In this document: piece after piece, positions 15,413-23,594 of the stretch | Position numbering within the stretch: the first letter of the stretch is position 1 | Layout of the letters: the number at the start of each line of letters is the position of its first letter | NCBI GenBank assembly: GCA_947588755.1 | Contig: CANPZB010000004.1 | Coordinates: 1-54,054 of the forward strand | DNA length: 54,054 nucleotides | Reading direction: 5' to 3' | Source of the DNA: Candidatus Gastranaerophilales bacterium | GTDB taxonomy: Bacteria; Cyanobacteriota; Vampirovibrionia; Gastranaerophilales; Gastranaerophilaceae | Position numbers and translations under genes: made by a program | The notes under the pieces: generated by a model | Seen by the model: the letters and a program-made list of their open reading frames with translations, nothing else | Databases searched by the model: none | What the model was told of the DNA's origin: nothing

Positions 15413-15939
15413 TGACACAAACTATTATAGACGTTAAAAGTAAAATCAGAGCCGTAAAAGATTTTCCGAAAGCGGGAATAATATTTAGGGACATAACAAC
15501 CGCACTCAAAGATTATGAAACATTACAGGTAATGATAGATTACCTTTGCGAACAATTTAAAGATACCAAAATTGACTATATAGCAGGAATAGAAAGCCGC
15601 GGATTTATATTCGGCATGCCCATGGCATACAAACTGAAAGCCGGTTTTGTACCAATCAGAAAACCTAACAAACTGCCTGCCGAAACATATTCTCAAGAGT
15701 ATCAGCTTGAATACGGAACCGATAAAATAGAAGTACATAAAGATGCATTTGTACAAGGTGCAAACGTACTTATAGTAGACGATTTACTGGCTACGGGCGG
15801 AACTGCCGAAGCTGCTTGCAAACTCGTTAAAAAAGCGGGGGCAAATCTGGTTGGAATTGCTTTTCTTATTGAACTTGAAGCACTTAAAGGCAGACAAAAA
15901 CTTGATGCTCCCAAAATTGTTTCAATGTTAAAATATTAG
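15412..15939 (+). CDS. apt: Adenine phosphoribosyltransferase
   Basis: The 175-residue protein has the PRPP-binding loop VDDLLATGGTA (122-132), FRDITTAL, GIESRGFIFGMPMAY and RKPNKLPAETYSQEYQLEYG, all typical of Apt. It salvages adenine to AMP with PRPP in the cytosol. AAAGGAG from the end of the preceding gene serves as Shine-Dalgarno. Confidence 0.96.
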   Translation: MTQTIIDVKSKIRAVKDFPKAGIIFRDITTALKDYETLQVMIDYLCEQFKDTKIDYIAGIESRGFIFGMPMAYKLKAGFVPIRKPNKLPAETYSQEYQLEYGTDKIEVHKDAFVQGANVLIVDDLLATGGTAEAACKLVKKAGANLVGIAFLIELEALKGRQKLDAPKIVSMLKY

Positions 15940-15940
15940 A

Positions 15941-16531
15941 TTACAATTTTTTATATACATCAATTTTATTTATCGCTAAATCTTGCGGCACATAGTTCAA
16001 AAGATAATTAACGGCATCTTCCGGATTTTGTGCTATATAATAAATTTCGCGGCTTTTTTGCTTTGCAAAATTCTTTGATATAATTGTTTCAAAAAACTCA
16101 TTTAACTTGTCATAAAACCCGTTTGTGTTAAGCATAATAATCGGTTTATTGTTATAGCCGAGCTGTTTTTGAACAATCATTTCCGACAGTTCTTCCAGAG
16201 TTCCGAAGCCTCCCGCAAGAGCAATTACGCCGTCCGAAAGTTCGTCCATTTTTGCTTTGCGTTCACGCATACCTTTTGTGACAATAAGTTTCACACAGAC
16301 ATCCGTAGAAATACCCATATTATAAAGTCTTTCGGGCATAACACCGTAAATTTTTCCGCCTTGATTTTTGAATTGTTCGGCACATGCCCACATCATTCCC
16401 AATGAACTTCCGCCGTAAACCATTTCGAAACCCGAATTGACAAGCAGACTGCCTAACTCGGCTGCCGCTTCGTAATAACTTTTGTCCAGATAATTACAAG
16501 AAGATGCAAAAATACAAACTCTTTTACTCAT
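15941..16531 (-). CDS. LOG-family nucleotide 5'-monophosphate phosphoribohydrolase
   Basis: The 196-residue Rossmann-fold protein has the LOG/lysine-decarboxylase-like motifs MRERK (88-92) and GGFGTLEE (107-114), plus MVYGGSSLGMM for nucleotide binding. LOG enzymes release the base from nucleoside monophosphates (cytokinin activation in plants, nucleotide recycling in bacteria). The ATG at 16531 overlaps the upstream pilin-like gene by 8 nt. It is the last gene of the rny operon and meets apt tail to tail with a 1-nt gap. Confidence 0.9.
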   Translation of the reverse strand: MSKRVCIFASSCNYLDKSYYEAAAELGSLLVNSGFEMVYGGSSLGMMWACAEQFKNQGGKIYGVMPERLYNMGISTDVCVKLIVTKGMRERKAKMDELSDGVIALAGGFGTLEELSEMIVQKQLGYNNKPIIMLNTNGFYDKLNEFFETIISKNFAKQKSREIYYIAQNPEDAVNYLLNYVPQDLAINKIDVYKKL

Positions 16532-17165
16532 CAAAACCGCCGCCAATTTTATAATAATAAGAACAATAAACTCCGGTACCCATGTCGGAACAATCTGATT
16601 TTAAATGTTCCAAATCGACATCTTCCCCGAAGGCTTTTATCTTTCCGCCCTCATAGATATTGACTCCGTAAATATCTTTTCCCCAGACATTCGGAGGTAA
16701 AAGTCCGTTAATGTCAAACATCATTCTGAAAAATATATCAGAATTTTTTTGAGTATTAATATCTTTAATGCCTACTATTGAATTGTTTTCAGCGTAATAT
16801 AATTCGTCAAAATAATAATCCTGCCCCTTAATAACCCTTGTACCGTTCTTGTAACGCGGTCTGTAATGCCTTTTATAAGGATATCTGTCGGTGTTTAATC
16901 TCAGGTAAGGTTTTACAAGCAGCGTTAAAATTTTCTCTCTGCTTTCGGAGTCTTTTGCATGATGATAACTTTTTATTATGTCGTCCGTGATATGTGCGTT
17001 AATTACGCTAAACATGTATTCCACACGGTTGTATTTTTCATTCCATTTCGCAATAAAATTTGCCTGACGTGTATTTGTAAAAGATATAGGTACCAGCAAA
17101 ATTACAACCGTAAATATAACAAATGCCAAAATCGAATATTCAAGTTTCCATTGAAAATTTTTCAT
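16524..17165 (-). CDS. Membrane-anchored pilin-like protein without a canonical cleavage motif
   Basis: The 213-residue protein has a short basic N-terminus, one hydrophobic helix (about 10-28, with a Glu at 9) and a soluble domain. Segments such as RMMFDINGLLPPNVWGKDIYGVNIY, GKIKAFGED and GTGVYCSYYYKIGGGFDE resemble the C-terminal domains of this lineage's prepilins. The FTLAEV cleavage signature is absent; the region reads LEYSILAFVIFTVV, so it may be an uncleaved or divergent pseudopilin. It is embedded in the rny operon between the PHP and LOG genes. The function is unknown. Confidence 0.7.
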   Translation of the reverse strand: MKNFQWKLEYSILAFVIFTVVILLVPISFTNTRQANFIAKWNEKYNRVEYMFSVINAHITDDIIKSYHHAKDSESREKILTLLVKPYLRLNTDRYPYKRHYRPRYKNGTRVIKGQDYYFDELYYAENNSIVGIKDINTQKNSDIFFRMMFDINGLLPPNVWGKDIYGVNIYEGGKIKAFGEDVDLEHLKSDCSDMGTGVYCSYYYKIGGGFDE

Positions 17166-17178
17166 TGTTACCTCAGAA

Positions 17179-18033
17179 TTAAGCCATATCTATCAGTTTT
17201 TTTTCTTTCAAAAGTTTATCATAAATCCATTCGGGAATAAAATTCTTACCGAGGATAATCTGACCGTTAATAATATTCGGAGCATGAAAATCAGAGCCGC
17301 CCGTAACTATAAGTCCCAATTCTTCCGCCATTGATGAAAAATACTCGACACATGCCGGTGAATGCTTTCTGTGATAAGCTTCTATTCCGCGTAAACCGTA
17401 ATTCATAAGCTCTTTTATCAGTTCGGCGGCAATATCCAAATCGTGCGGATGTGCTATTACGGGAACACCCCCCGCATCGTAAATTACTTCTACGGCATCA
17501 TGCGGTGAAACAGTTTTTCTCGGTACATAAACCGAAGAATAATCATGGATATATTTTGTATAAGCTTCCATTACACTGGACGTACCACCCGCATTAGTTA
17601 TTGCTTTAGCAATGTGGGGACGTCCGATACTTCCGCCTTCGGCTACCTGCTTGATAATATCCTCAAATTTTATTTTTATGCCTTCTTTTTTTGCCAGAAG
17701 TGTAATTATTTCTTTGGTTTGTTTTATTCTGGCATTCTGTTGATTTTTTAATAATGCTTTAAAATCACTGTTAGTATCATCCATCATATATCCGAGAATA
17801 TGTACTTCGTAATTCTTATAAAGCGTATTAATCTCAACACCTTTTATTATTTCAAGCTTATCCTCAATTCCGTTTTCAATTAAGTATTTTTTCGCGATAT
17901 CATAGGATAAAATATTATCGTGATCGGTAAGAGCTATTGCACCTAATCCGACGTCAATAGCCGTATCAACAATTTTTTCCGGAGAAAAAACACCGTCCGA
18001 ATAATATGTATGAATATGTAAATCACATTTCAT
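17179..18033 (-). CDS. PHP-domain phosphoesterase (RNase AM-like)
   Basis: The 284-residue protein has PHP motifs DLHIHTYYSDG (His6, His8), LTDHDN (DHD 37-39), GVEINT, HILGY, GGVPVIAHPHD and TGGSDFHA, so all four metal-binding motifs are intact. Related proteins hydrolyse 3',5'-nucleoside bisphosphates and act as 5'-3' exonucleases trimming RNA (YciV/RNase AM). ATG 18033 is preferred over 18042, which abuts AAGG. It overlaps ymdB by 11 nt. The position in an operon with RNase Y supports a role in RNA or nucleotide turnover. Confidence 0.88.
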   Translation of the reverse strand: MKCDLHIHTYYSDGVFSPEKIVDTAIDVGLGAIALTDHDNILSYDIAKKYLIENGIEDKLEIIKGVEINTLYKNYEVHILGYMMDDTNSDFKALLKNQQNARIKQTKEIITLLAKKEGIKIKFEDIIKQVAEGGSIGRPHIAKAITNAGGTSSVMEAYTKYIHDYSSVYVPRKTVSPHDAVEVIYDAGGVPVIAHPHDLDIAAELIKELMNYGLRGIEAYHRKHSPACVEYFSSMAEELGLIVTGGSDFHAPNIINGQIILGKNFIPEWIYDKLLKEKKLIDMA

Positions 18034-18868
18034 GTTTTTCATCCTTTTCTAACACATTTCTACTACAAAAAACTCTTTTTATACCGACAGTATATCCCGT
18101 TTTTACATCGATTTCAGCTTCAACGGCATTAATTTGATTTACATCGCCCTGAGCAACCTCAAACCTTTCGGGAACAACGGTTGTAAAACGCGAAAGAGAG
18201 GTGCCGTAATCCATGCCGATAACACTTTCTGATGCCCCGCAAAAACCGGCATCGGTAATATATCCCATATTATTCATAATTTGTTCATCGGCAGTCTGAA
18301 CATGTGTATGAGTACCGAAAAATGCACTTACGCCAAGTTCTGAACAAAATCTTGCAAAACAAATTTTTTCTGCCGTTGCTTCCGCATGAAAATCGACTAT
18401 AACAACAGGCGTAATTTCTTTTAAGCGTTTTATTTCATTTGCAGCCATAGTCCAAGGAGATTCCGCCGAACCCATAAAGACTCGCCCGAGAATATTAATT
18501 ACCGCAACTTGCACTCCGTTTTGAAGGGTGTATACTCTGCTTCCGCCCCCTTGAGTACCTTCGGGATAATTGAAGGGTCTGATAAGCTTTTGAGCCGTAT
18601 CTATATAGCCGAATATTTCTTTTTTATCCCAAATATGGTTGCCTGATGTCATGCAGTCAATACCGTATTGGGAAAGCTCATTGTAATTTTTTTCGGTAAG
18701 CCCGAAGCCATGAGAAGCATTTTCGACATTGGCAATTACAAAGTCATAACAGTCCCTTTTGTCATTGCAAAATTCACCTGACAAAAAATCACGCACCGAA
18801 AACCTGCCGGGTTTTCCGACCAGGTCTCCGAAAAATATTATTTTTATTGTTTGTTTTTTCTTCGGCAT
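18023..18868 (-). CDS. ymdB: YmdB-family metallophosphoesterase
   Basis: The 281-residue protein (TIGR00282 type) has KIIFFGDLVGKPGR (Asp15), NVENASHGFG, TSGNHIWDKKE, VDFHAEATAEK and GTHTHVQTAD, the full binuclear-metal set. In Bacillus, YmdB is a 2',3'-cyclic nucleotide phosphodiesterase encoded downstream of rny that affects biofilm/motility choice. The same rny-ymdB order occurs here with a 22-nt gap. A TTG 15 nt upstream is an alternative start. Confidence 0.93.
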   Translation of the reverse strand: MPKKKQTIKIIFFGDLVGKPGRFSVRDFLSGEFCNDKRDCYDFVIANVENASHGFGLTEKNYNELSQYGIDCMTSGNHIWDKKEIFGYIDTAQKLIRPFNYPEGTQGGGSRVYTLQNGVQVAVINILGRVFMGSAESPWTMAANEIKRLKEITPVVIVDFHAEATAEKICFARFCSELGVSAFFGTHTHVQTADEQIMNNMGYITDAGFCGASESVIGMDYGTSLSRFTTVVPERFEVAQGDVNQINAVEAEIDVKTGYTVGIKRVFCSRNVLEKDEKHEM

Positions 18869-18890
18869 ATCTTTGTTAAACAATTACAAC

Positions 18891-20411
18891 TTACTTTGCT
18901 ATTTCCGTAGTTCTGAACTCTCTGACTACCGTAACTCTTATTTGCCCCGGATAATCAAGTTCATCTTCGATACGTTTAGCAACATCTCTGGCTAATTTTT
19001 GAGAAGCTAAATCATCAAATTTTTCGGCTTCAACAATAATTCTGACTTCACGTCCTGCCTGAACTGCAAATGACTGTTTAATACCCTCGTAACTGTTTAC
19101 TATTTCTTCTATTTTTTGAAGACGTTTAATATAAATTTCGAGAGTATCACGTCTTGCTCCCGGTCTGCCTGCGGAAATTGCGTCAGCAACTTTTACAAGC
19201 ACCGCCTCAATTGTATTGGCAACAACATCATCATGGTGAGCCTCAATAGCATGAATAACTTCGGAACTTTCACCGTATCTTGAAGCAATATCAACACCGA
19301 GTTGAATATGCGTACCTTCTTGTGTTTGGTCAACGGCTTTGCCAATATCGTGCAAAAGTCCTGCACGTTTTGCAATAGCTTCATTTGCACCGAGTTCAGC
19401 GGCAAGCATACCTGCTATATGTCCCACTTCAAGTGAATGTTTCAATACATTCTGCCCGTAACTTGTTCTGAAATACAGACGTCCGAGCATTTTGATTAAC
19501 TCTTTATTAAGTCCCATAACACCCATTTCGAGTGCGGCATTTTCACCTTCGTGCCATATTTTTTTATCGGTTTCTTCTTTAGCTTTTTCCACCATTTCTT
19601 CAATTCTGACAGGGTGAATACGTCCGTCGACAATAAGTTTTTCAAGTGCAAGTTTTGCTATCTCACGTCGTACGGGGTCAAAGCTTGAAAGGACAACGGC
19701 CTCGGGAGTATCATCAATAATTAAATCAACGCCTGTTAGTGTTTCCAGGGCTCTGATGTTACGACCTTCACGACCGATTATACGACCTTTCATTTCGTCA
19801 TTCGGAAGCCCGACAACGGAAACCGTTGTTTCGACAACCTGTTCTATCATACAACGCTGCATAACGGTTGAAAGTATTTCTTTGGATTTTTCGAGTGAAA
19901 TTTCTCTGATTTTGGCTTCATTTTCTCTTATAAGCTGCATTTGTTCCTGAGCCAAATCGTGTTTTAATTGCTCAAGCAGCATATTTTTTGCATCTTCCGC
20001 AGACATTCCCGAAATCCTTTCAAGTTCGGTTGTTTGTTTTTGCACGATTTCTGCAAGATAATCTTCTTTTTCCAAAAGTTCATCAAGCTTTTTTTGAACC
20101 TGAATATCTTTCTCCGTAAATTCCTGAATTTTATCTTCAAGCATATCTTCGCGTTTAGCGAGTTTTTGTTCTTGTCTTGAAAGTTCCTGTCTACGTTCTC
20201 TTTCTTCTTCGTTTAATTTTTCTCTGTCATCTTGAAGTTCTTCTAAAGCACGAATTTTTGCTTCTTTTTGAAGAATTTTTTCCTTTTCTTCCAACGCTTT
20301 CTTGTCTTTTTCAACGGACAAAAGCATTGTTTTTGTTTTGCTTTGCTGGACAAACAGCACAGCGACTAATGCTATTACCGCAATAATCGCAATAATCAAT
20401 AAAAAGTCCAT
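18891..20411 (-). CDS. rny: Ribonuclease Y
   Basis: The 506-residue protein has an N-terminal membrane helix (3-20), a long Glu/Lys/Gln-rich coiled coil (~25-185), and a KH domain with [12 protein letters not shown] (209-220). The HD domain has His354-Asp355 ([10 protein letters not shown]) and AHHDD at 391-395. It is the membrane-bound endoribonuclease that starts mRNA decay in many bacteria. It leads a five-gene minus-strand operon (rny, ymdB, PHP, pilin-like, LOG). AAGG precedes the ATG. Confidence 0.97.
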   Translation of the reverse strand: MDFLLIIAIIAVIALVAVLFVQQSKTKTMLLSVEKDKKALEEKEKILQKEAKIRALEELQDDREKLNEEERERRQELSRQEQKLAKREDMLEDKIQEFTEKDIQVQKKLDELLEKEDYLAEIVQKQTTELERISGMSAEDAKNMLLEQLKHDLAQEQMQLIRENEAKIREISLEKSKEILSTVMQRCMIEQVVETTVSVVGLPNDEMKGRIIGREGRNIRALETLTGVDLIIDDTPEAVVLSSFDPVRREIAKLALEKLIVDGRIHPVRIEEMVEKAKEETDKKIWHEGENAALEMGVMGLNKELIKMLGRLYFRTSYGQNVLKHSLEVGHIAGMLAAELGANEAIAKRAGLLHDIGKAVDQTQEGTHIQLGVDIASRYGESSEVIHAIEAHHDDVVANTIEAVLVKVADAISAGRPGARRDTLEIYIKRLQKIEEIVNSYEGIKQSFAVQAGREVRIIVEAEKFDDLASQKLARDVAKRIEDELDYPGQIRVTVVREFRTTEIAK

Positions 20412-20622
20412 AAAGTTTTATACCTTATCCTTTTCTATTTTTTAATAATACATACAATGCCCGATACATATAACCTATCGGGTTTCGGTTTATTAAATTA
20501 TTTAAACGTCAATCATTGCATATATTTCCAAAAAATATTTATGTACTACATCTGAAAATATATTAACATAGTTTTTATGATTTGTATACTAAATGTATAT
20601 TTTTTGAAACATAATTTTAAAA

Positions 20623-21396
20623 TTATATGTTTAAGCTTTTATCAACCATATTTACCTGATATAAGTAGCGTAAACCTTCCAATGTTAAGGTAGGATTTAT
20701 AAAGTCGAAAGGTCGTTTCATATAATTTGAAATCAACCCCGAATAACCGCCCGTTGCAACAATTACGGCTTTTTGTCCCAATTCTTTTTCACATTGCTCA
20801 ACCAAACCGTCAACCATACATGCAACACCTCTTATAACTCCCGATAATATAGCTTCCGTAGTATTTGAGCCTATAGCTTTGTGAGAAATAGCTACTTCCG
20901 TTCTAGGCAGTTTGGATGTAAATTTGTTCAAAACCTTCATTTGCAGGCTAATTCCCGGTGCAATTACGCCACCGATAAATTCTCCTTTTTCGTTCACTAT
21001 ATCAAAAGAAGTTGCCGTGCCGAAATCGACAGCTATAACGGGGGCTTTGTATAAAATATAAGCACCTGCGGCATTTGCAATTCTGTCGGCACCTGCCTCG
21101 TCAGGATTATCAATGGCAAGTTTTATGCCGGTATCAATTTTATTTGTTAACATCAGCGATTTTATTTGGAACACATTATCGACTGCTTGTTTAAATTTTT
21201 TGTCCAATTCTTCAACAACCGAAGCAATAATACAACCGTCAACTTTAAAATCTTTACAAAGGGATTTTAACAGGACTTCATATTCGCTTGCGGATAAATC
21301 TTTGTCTGACGCGAGTCTGAATTCTTCAACAAGTGCTTCATTATCAAAAATACCGAGTGTAATACTTGTATTACCTATATCAGCAGTTAATAACAT
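20623..21396 (-). CDS. coaX: Type III pantothenate kinase
   Basis: The 257-residue protein has ADIGNTSITLGIFDN (Asp6), NPDEAGADRIANAAGAYILY, VIAVDFGTATSFDIV and GGVIAPGISLQM, as in CoaX of the ASKHA fold. It phosphorylates pantothenate, the first step of CoA synthesis, and needs a monovalent cation. The ATG at 21396 follows GAGGA. An upstream TTG at 21417 is rejected because it lies inside a hairpin. That terminator-like hairpin ends directly at the ATG and contains the Shine-Dalgarno. Confidence 0.95.
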   Translation of the reverse strand: MLLTADIGNTSITLGIFDNEALVEEFRLASDKDLSASEYEVLLKSLCKDFKVDGCIIASVVEELDKKFKQAVDNVFQIKSLMLTNKIDTGIKLAIDNPDEAGADRIANAAGAYILYKAPVIAVDFGTATSFDIVNEKGEFIGGVIAPGISLQMKVLNKFTSKLPRTEVAISHKAIGSNTTEAILSGVIRGVACMVDGLVEQCEKELGQKAVIVATGGYSGLISNYMKRPFDFINPTLTLEGLRYLYQVNMVDKSLNI

Positions 21397-21427
21397 AAAA
21401 AATAGTCCTCTTTTCAAGGACTATTTT
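21397..21427 (-). promoter_or_regulatory. Terminator-like hairpin covering the coaX ribosome-binding site
   Basis: Arms of 11 nt (21427-21417 and 21409-21399 on the minus strand) with a 7-nt loop are followed by T residues running into the coaX ATG. The GAGGA Shine-Dalgarno lies at the loop/3'-arm junction. It can act as the terminator of the upstream 66-residue-protein gene, as a block on coaX translation, or both. Confidence 0.75.
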
Positions 21428-21457
21428 ATATCAAAAATGTGTTATTAACAAATCATA

Positions 21458-21658
21458 TTACGTAAATACCGAATTACCGTTATCTGCAACGAAAGCTGCA
21501 GCACCACCTGAACCTCCGCGTTCTGTGAATACGGAATTAATCATTTGTGAAAAATTCTGTACCACACCTTCGTTAAATCGTTCTTTATATTTTTTTATAT
21601 AATCCACTGGATTAGATGAACTTTTTTTGGAATCAATTGCTTCAACATAGTCTGCCAT
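21458..21658 (-). CDS. 66-residue protein of unknown function
   Basis: GAGGAG sits 9 nt before the ATG, and a terminator-like hairpin follows 30 nt after the stop. The protein has a charged helical first half (YIKKYKERFNEGVVQNFSQM) and a Gly/Ala-rich tail GGSGGAAAFVADNGNSVFT. It has no signal peptide or recognised domain. It lies upstream of coaX on the same strand, but the hairpin separates them. Confidence 0.7.
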   Translation of the reverse strand: MADYVEAIDSKKSSSNPVDYIKKYKERFNEGVVQNFSQMINSVFTERGGSGGAAAFVADNGNSVFT

Positions 21659-21893
21659 AATTATATCTCCTCATGATTACATACTCATATCTCTTATATA
21701 TATATAAAGTATTTCATTTCCATATAATTGCCTTAAAAAATTATAAATGTTACAAAACTTAATAACTTAATCAAAAAGTCTTTATTTCACAGGGTTACAA
21801 AATGTAAATATTTTTAACTTAAACGGCAATTTTTTACGCAAACGATTTTTTATAAATATAGTGAAGGTATATTTAGTGTAAAAAGGTGTTATT

Positions 21894-22028
21894 ATGTTTA
21901 GCAATGAATTTATGAGATTTTTAATCAATTATCAAAAGTCCGATTTTGAGCCTGTGAAAACGAAGAAAGAAATCAAGTTTAAAAACGGCAAAGGCAAGCG
22001 TGCCGAAGTTTATGTTTTGAATAAATAA
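21894..22028 (+). CDS. 44-residue basic protein of unknown function
   Basis: AAGGTG lies 7 nt before the ATG. The sequence MFSNEFMRFLINYQ continues into a Lys-rich segment (KTKKEIKFKNGKGKRAEVYV). A weak promoter (TTTACG-N18-TATAGT, 21833-21862) precedes it. No domain is recognised. The gene is supported only by its translation signals, so it may be a chance open frame. Confidence 0.5.
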   Translation: MFSNEFMRFLINYQKSDFEPVKTKKEIKFKNGKGKRAEVYVLNK

Positions 22029-22092
22029 CTGCGATTTTAAATAATAATTTCAATAATTTATAGTGTTGTTATACATCACATTATTTAAGCCC

Positions 22093-22120
22093 TTTACGGG
22101 AAATATTTGCGTGATATAAT
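22093..22120 (+). promoter_or_regulatory. Promoter of the P-loop kinase gene
   Basis: TTTACG (22093-22098), a 16-bp spacer and an extended -10 TGA-TATAAT (22112-22120) lie 23 bp before an ATG that has GAGGAG as Shine-Dalgarno. Confidence 0.6.
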
Positions 22121-22143
22121 AAATATTTAAGCAGAGGAGAGAA

Positions 22144-22665
22144 ATGGCTGACAAAATTATTATTTTTTCAGGGAAACAGTATTCGGGCAAAGACACGGCG
22201 GCAAAAATCATGTTGGAGGAGTTACCCGAATTTAAAAGATGTGCTATAGGCGACATAATAAAGTTTACGTACGGCGAAAAGAAAAATCTTACTTACGAAG
22301 AAATCGAAAAGAACAAACACCTTTACCGTCAGGATTTAATTGACCTTGGCAATTCGGGAAGGGCTATTGATGCGGATTACTGGCTGAAAAAAATCATTAA
22401 CTTGAGCGGAAACATAATCGTAACGGACGTAAGAGTACTGCATGAATATGAAGTTTTCAAAAATGCGGGAGCAATAACCGTCAGAGTGGAAGCCCCGCGT
22501 GAAATAAGAATGCAAAGGGGGACACTGGTCGGAGAAAACGATGTTACCGAGACGGATTTGGACAATATTAAAGACTGGGATTTTGTAATACATAATAATT
22601 CGGATTATGAAACGTTAAAAAAACAGGTTAAAGACGTAATACGCAAAATAAAAGAGGTCATATAA
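22144..22665 (+). CDS. P-loop nucleotide/phosphomevalonate-type kinase
   Basis: The 173-residue protein has a Walker A FSGKQYSGKDTA (GKQYSGKDT at 10-18) of the SGKxxSGKD type. The lid-like ITVRVEAPREIRMQRGT then TDLDNIKDWDFVIHN resembles animal-type phosphomevalonate kinase (RQRGW...GLD...D-VI-N) and dNMP kinases. The substrate is therefore a nucleoside monophosphate or phosphomevalonate; sequence alone does not decide. It is monocistronic, with its own promoter and a terminator whose stem starts inside the last codons. Confidence 0.7.
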   Translation: MADKIIIFSGKQYSGKDTAAKIMLEELPEFKRCAIGDIIKFTYGEKKNLTYEEIEKNKHLYRQDLIDLGNSGRAIDADYWLKKIINLSGNIIVTDVRVLHEYEVFKNAGAITVRVEAPREIRMQRGTLVGENDVTETDLDNIKDWDFVIHNNSDYETLKKQVKDVIRKIKEVI

Positions 22666-22677
22666 GACCTCTTTTAT
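22648..22677. terminator. Bidirectional terminator between the kinase and response-regulator genes
   Basis: A perfect 12-bp stem (ATAAAAGAGGTC / GACCTCTTTTAT) with loop ATATAA includes the kinase stop codon. T-rich tails exist in both directions, so it can end the plus-strand kinase gene and the minus-strand regulator gene. Confidence 0.9.
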
Positions 22678-22700
22678 TTGAATATGTCTTTTTATTTTTA

Positions 22701-23390
22701 TTAAACCATACCTTCTTTAACGGCTTTAACCGCAGCCTGAACTCGGTCATTTACGCACATTTTTTGCAAAATCGAGCAAACGTGAGCTTTAGCGGTATGA
22801 ACGCTGACAATAAGTTCTTTTGCGATTTCGGTATTGCTTTTGCCTGAAACAAGATGTTTAAGGACTTCAAATTCTCTTTCGGTCAGGGGAACTCTGCCTT
22901 CACTCTGAGACTTTCCGGGTAAAAAGCCGATATTTTCAACTTTTGGTAATGAATTAAGTGCAAGTTGTGCGACAAGAGGGTCAATCCAACAAACACCTAT
23001 CGATACATCCCTGACGACATCCGCAAGTTTTTGCGGATCAATATCTTTCAGACAGTAAGCATTCGCCCCTGATGTCAAAGCTGCAATAACTTCTTCATTT
23101 CTGTCATGAGAAGTTAAAGCAATTATTTTAATATCGGGGGAAATCTCTTTTACTTTTATCATTGCTTCAATGCCGTTCATGCCCGGCAAACCGAGGTCCA
23201 TAAGTACTACATCGGGTTTGTAACGCTCGATAAGTTTCAAGCCTTCAATGGCATCTTCGGATTCGGCTACAACGTTCATGTCGGCATTTGAATTTAAAGC
23301 ACACCTCAAACCGACTCTGGTAAGTTTAAAGTCCTCTACAATTGCAATTTTAATACATTTTTGGGCTTTTGGTTCTGTTTTTTCTGTCAT
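22701..23390 (-). CDS. NarL/FixJ-family response regulator
   Basis: The 229-residue protein has an N-terminal receiver domain with the acidic pair ED (19-20), phospho-acceptor Asp65 in VVLMDLGLPG, Thr/Ser in ALTSHD and Lys in CLKD. The C-terminal LuxR-type HTH is LTEREFEVLKHLVSGKSNTE through SVHTAKAHVCSILQKM. No kinase gene is adjacent, so it is an orphan. The only kinase-like gene in the window (30.7 kb) lacks its phosphorylatable His. GAGGAG precedes the ATG. Confidence 0.95.
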   Translation of the reverse strand: MTEKTEPKAQKCIKIAIVEDFKLTRVGLRCALNSNADMNVVAESEDAIEGLKLIERYKPDVVLMDLGLPGMNGIEAMIKVKEISPDIKIIALTSHDRNEEVIAALTSGANAYCLKDIDPQKLADVVRDVSIGVCWIDPLVAQLALNSLPKVENIGFLPGKSQSEGRVPLTEREFEVLKHLVSGKSNTEIAKELIVSVHTAKAHVCSILQKMCVNDRVQAAVKAVKEGMV

Positions 23391-23594
23391 TTCGCTCCTC
23401 GCTTTTTTTCTTTAAATACTAATGTAAAATCCTCTGATAATATTTTTGTTAACAGACTCTCTATTATTGTTTACAATTTTATTACTCCATATTTTATAAT
23501 CTATTACCGTATCGGGTAATATTGTTAAACGGTTATAAATATATTTATATATATAAATTTGTGTGTTATTATTAAATTTATTAAAGGAGTAAAC

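Noticed and set aside
20460-20482. Stem CCCGATA/TATCGGG upstream of rny as a terminator of coaX
   Set aside because: No T-run follows on the minus strand; it may only be a local hairpin.
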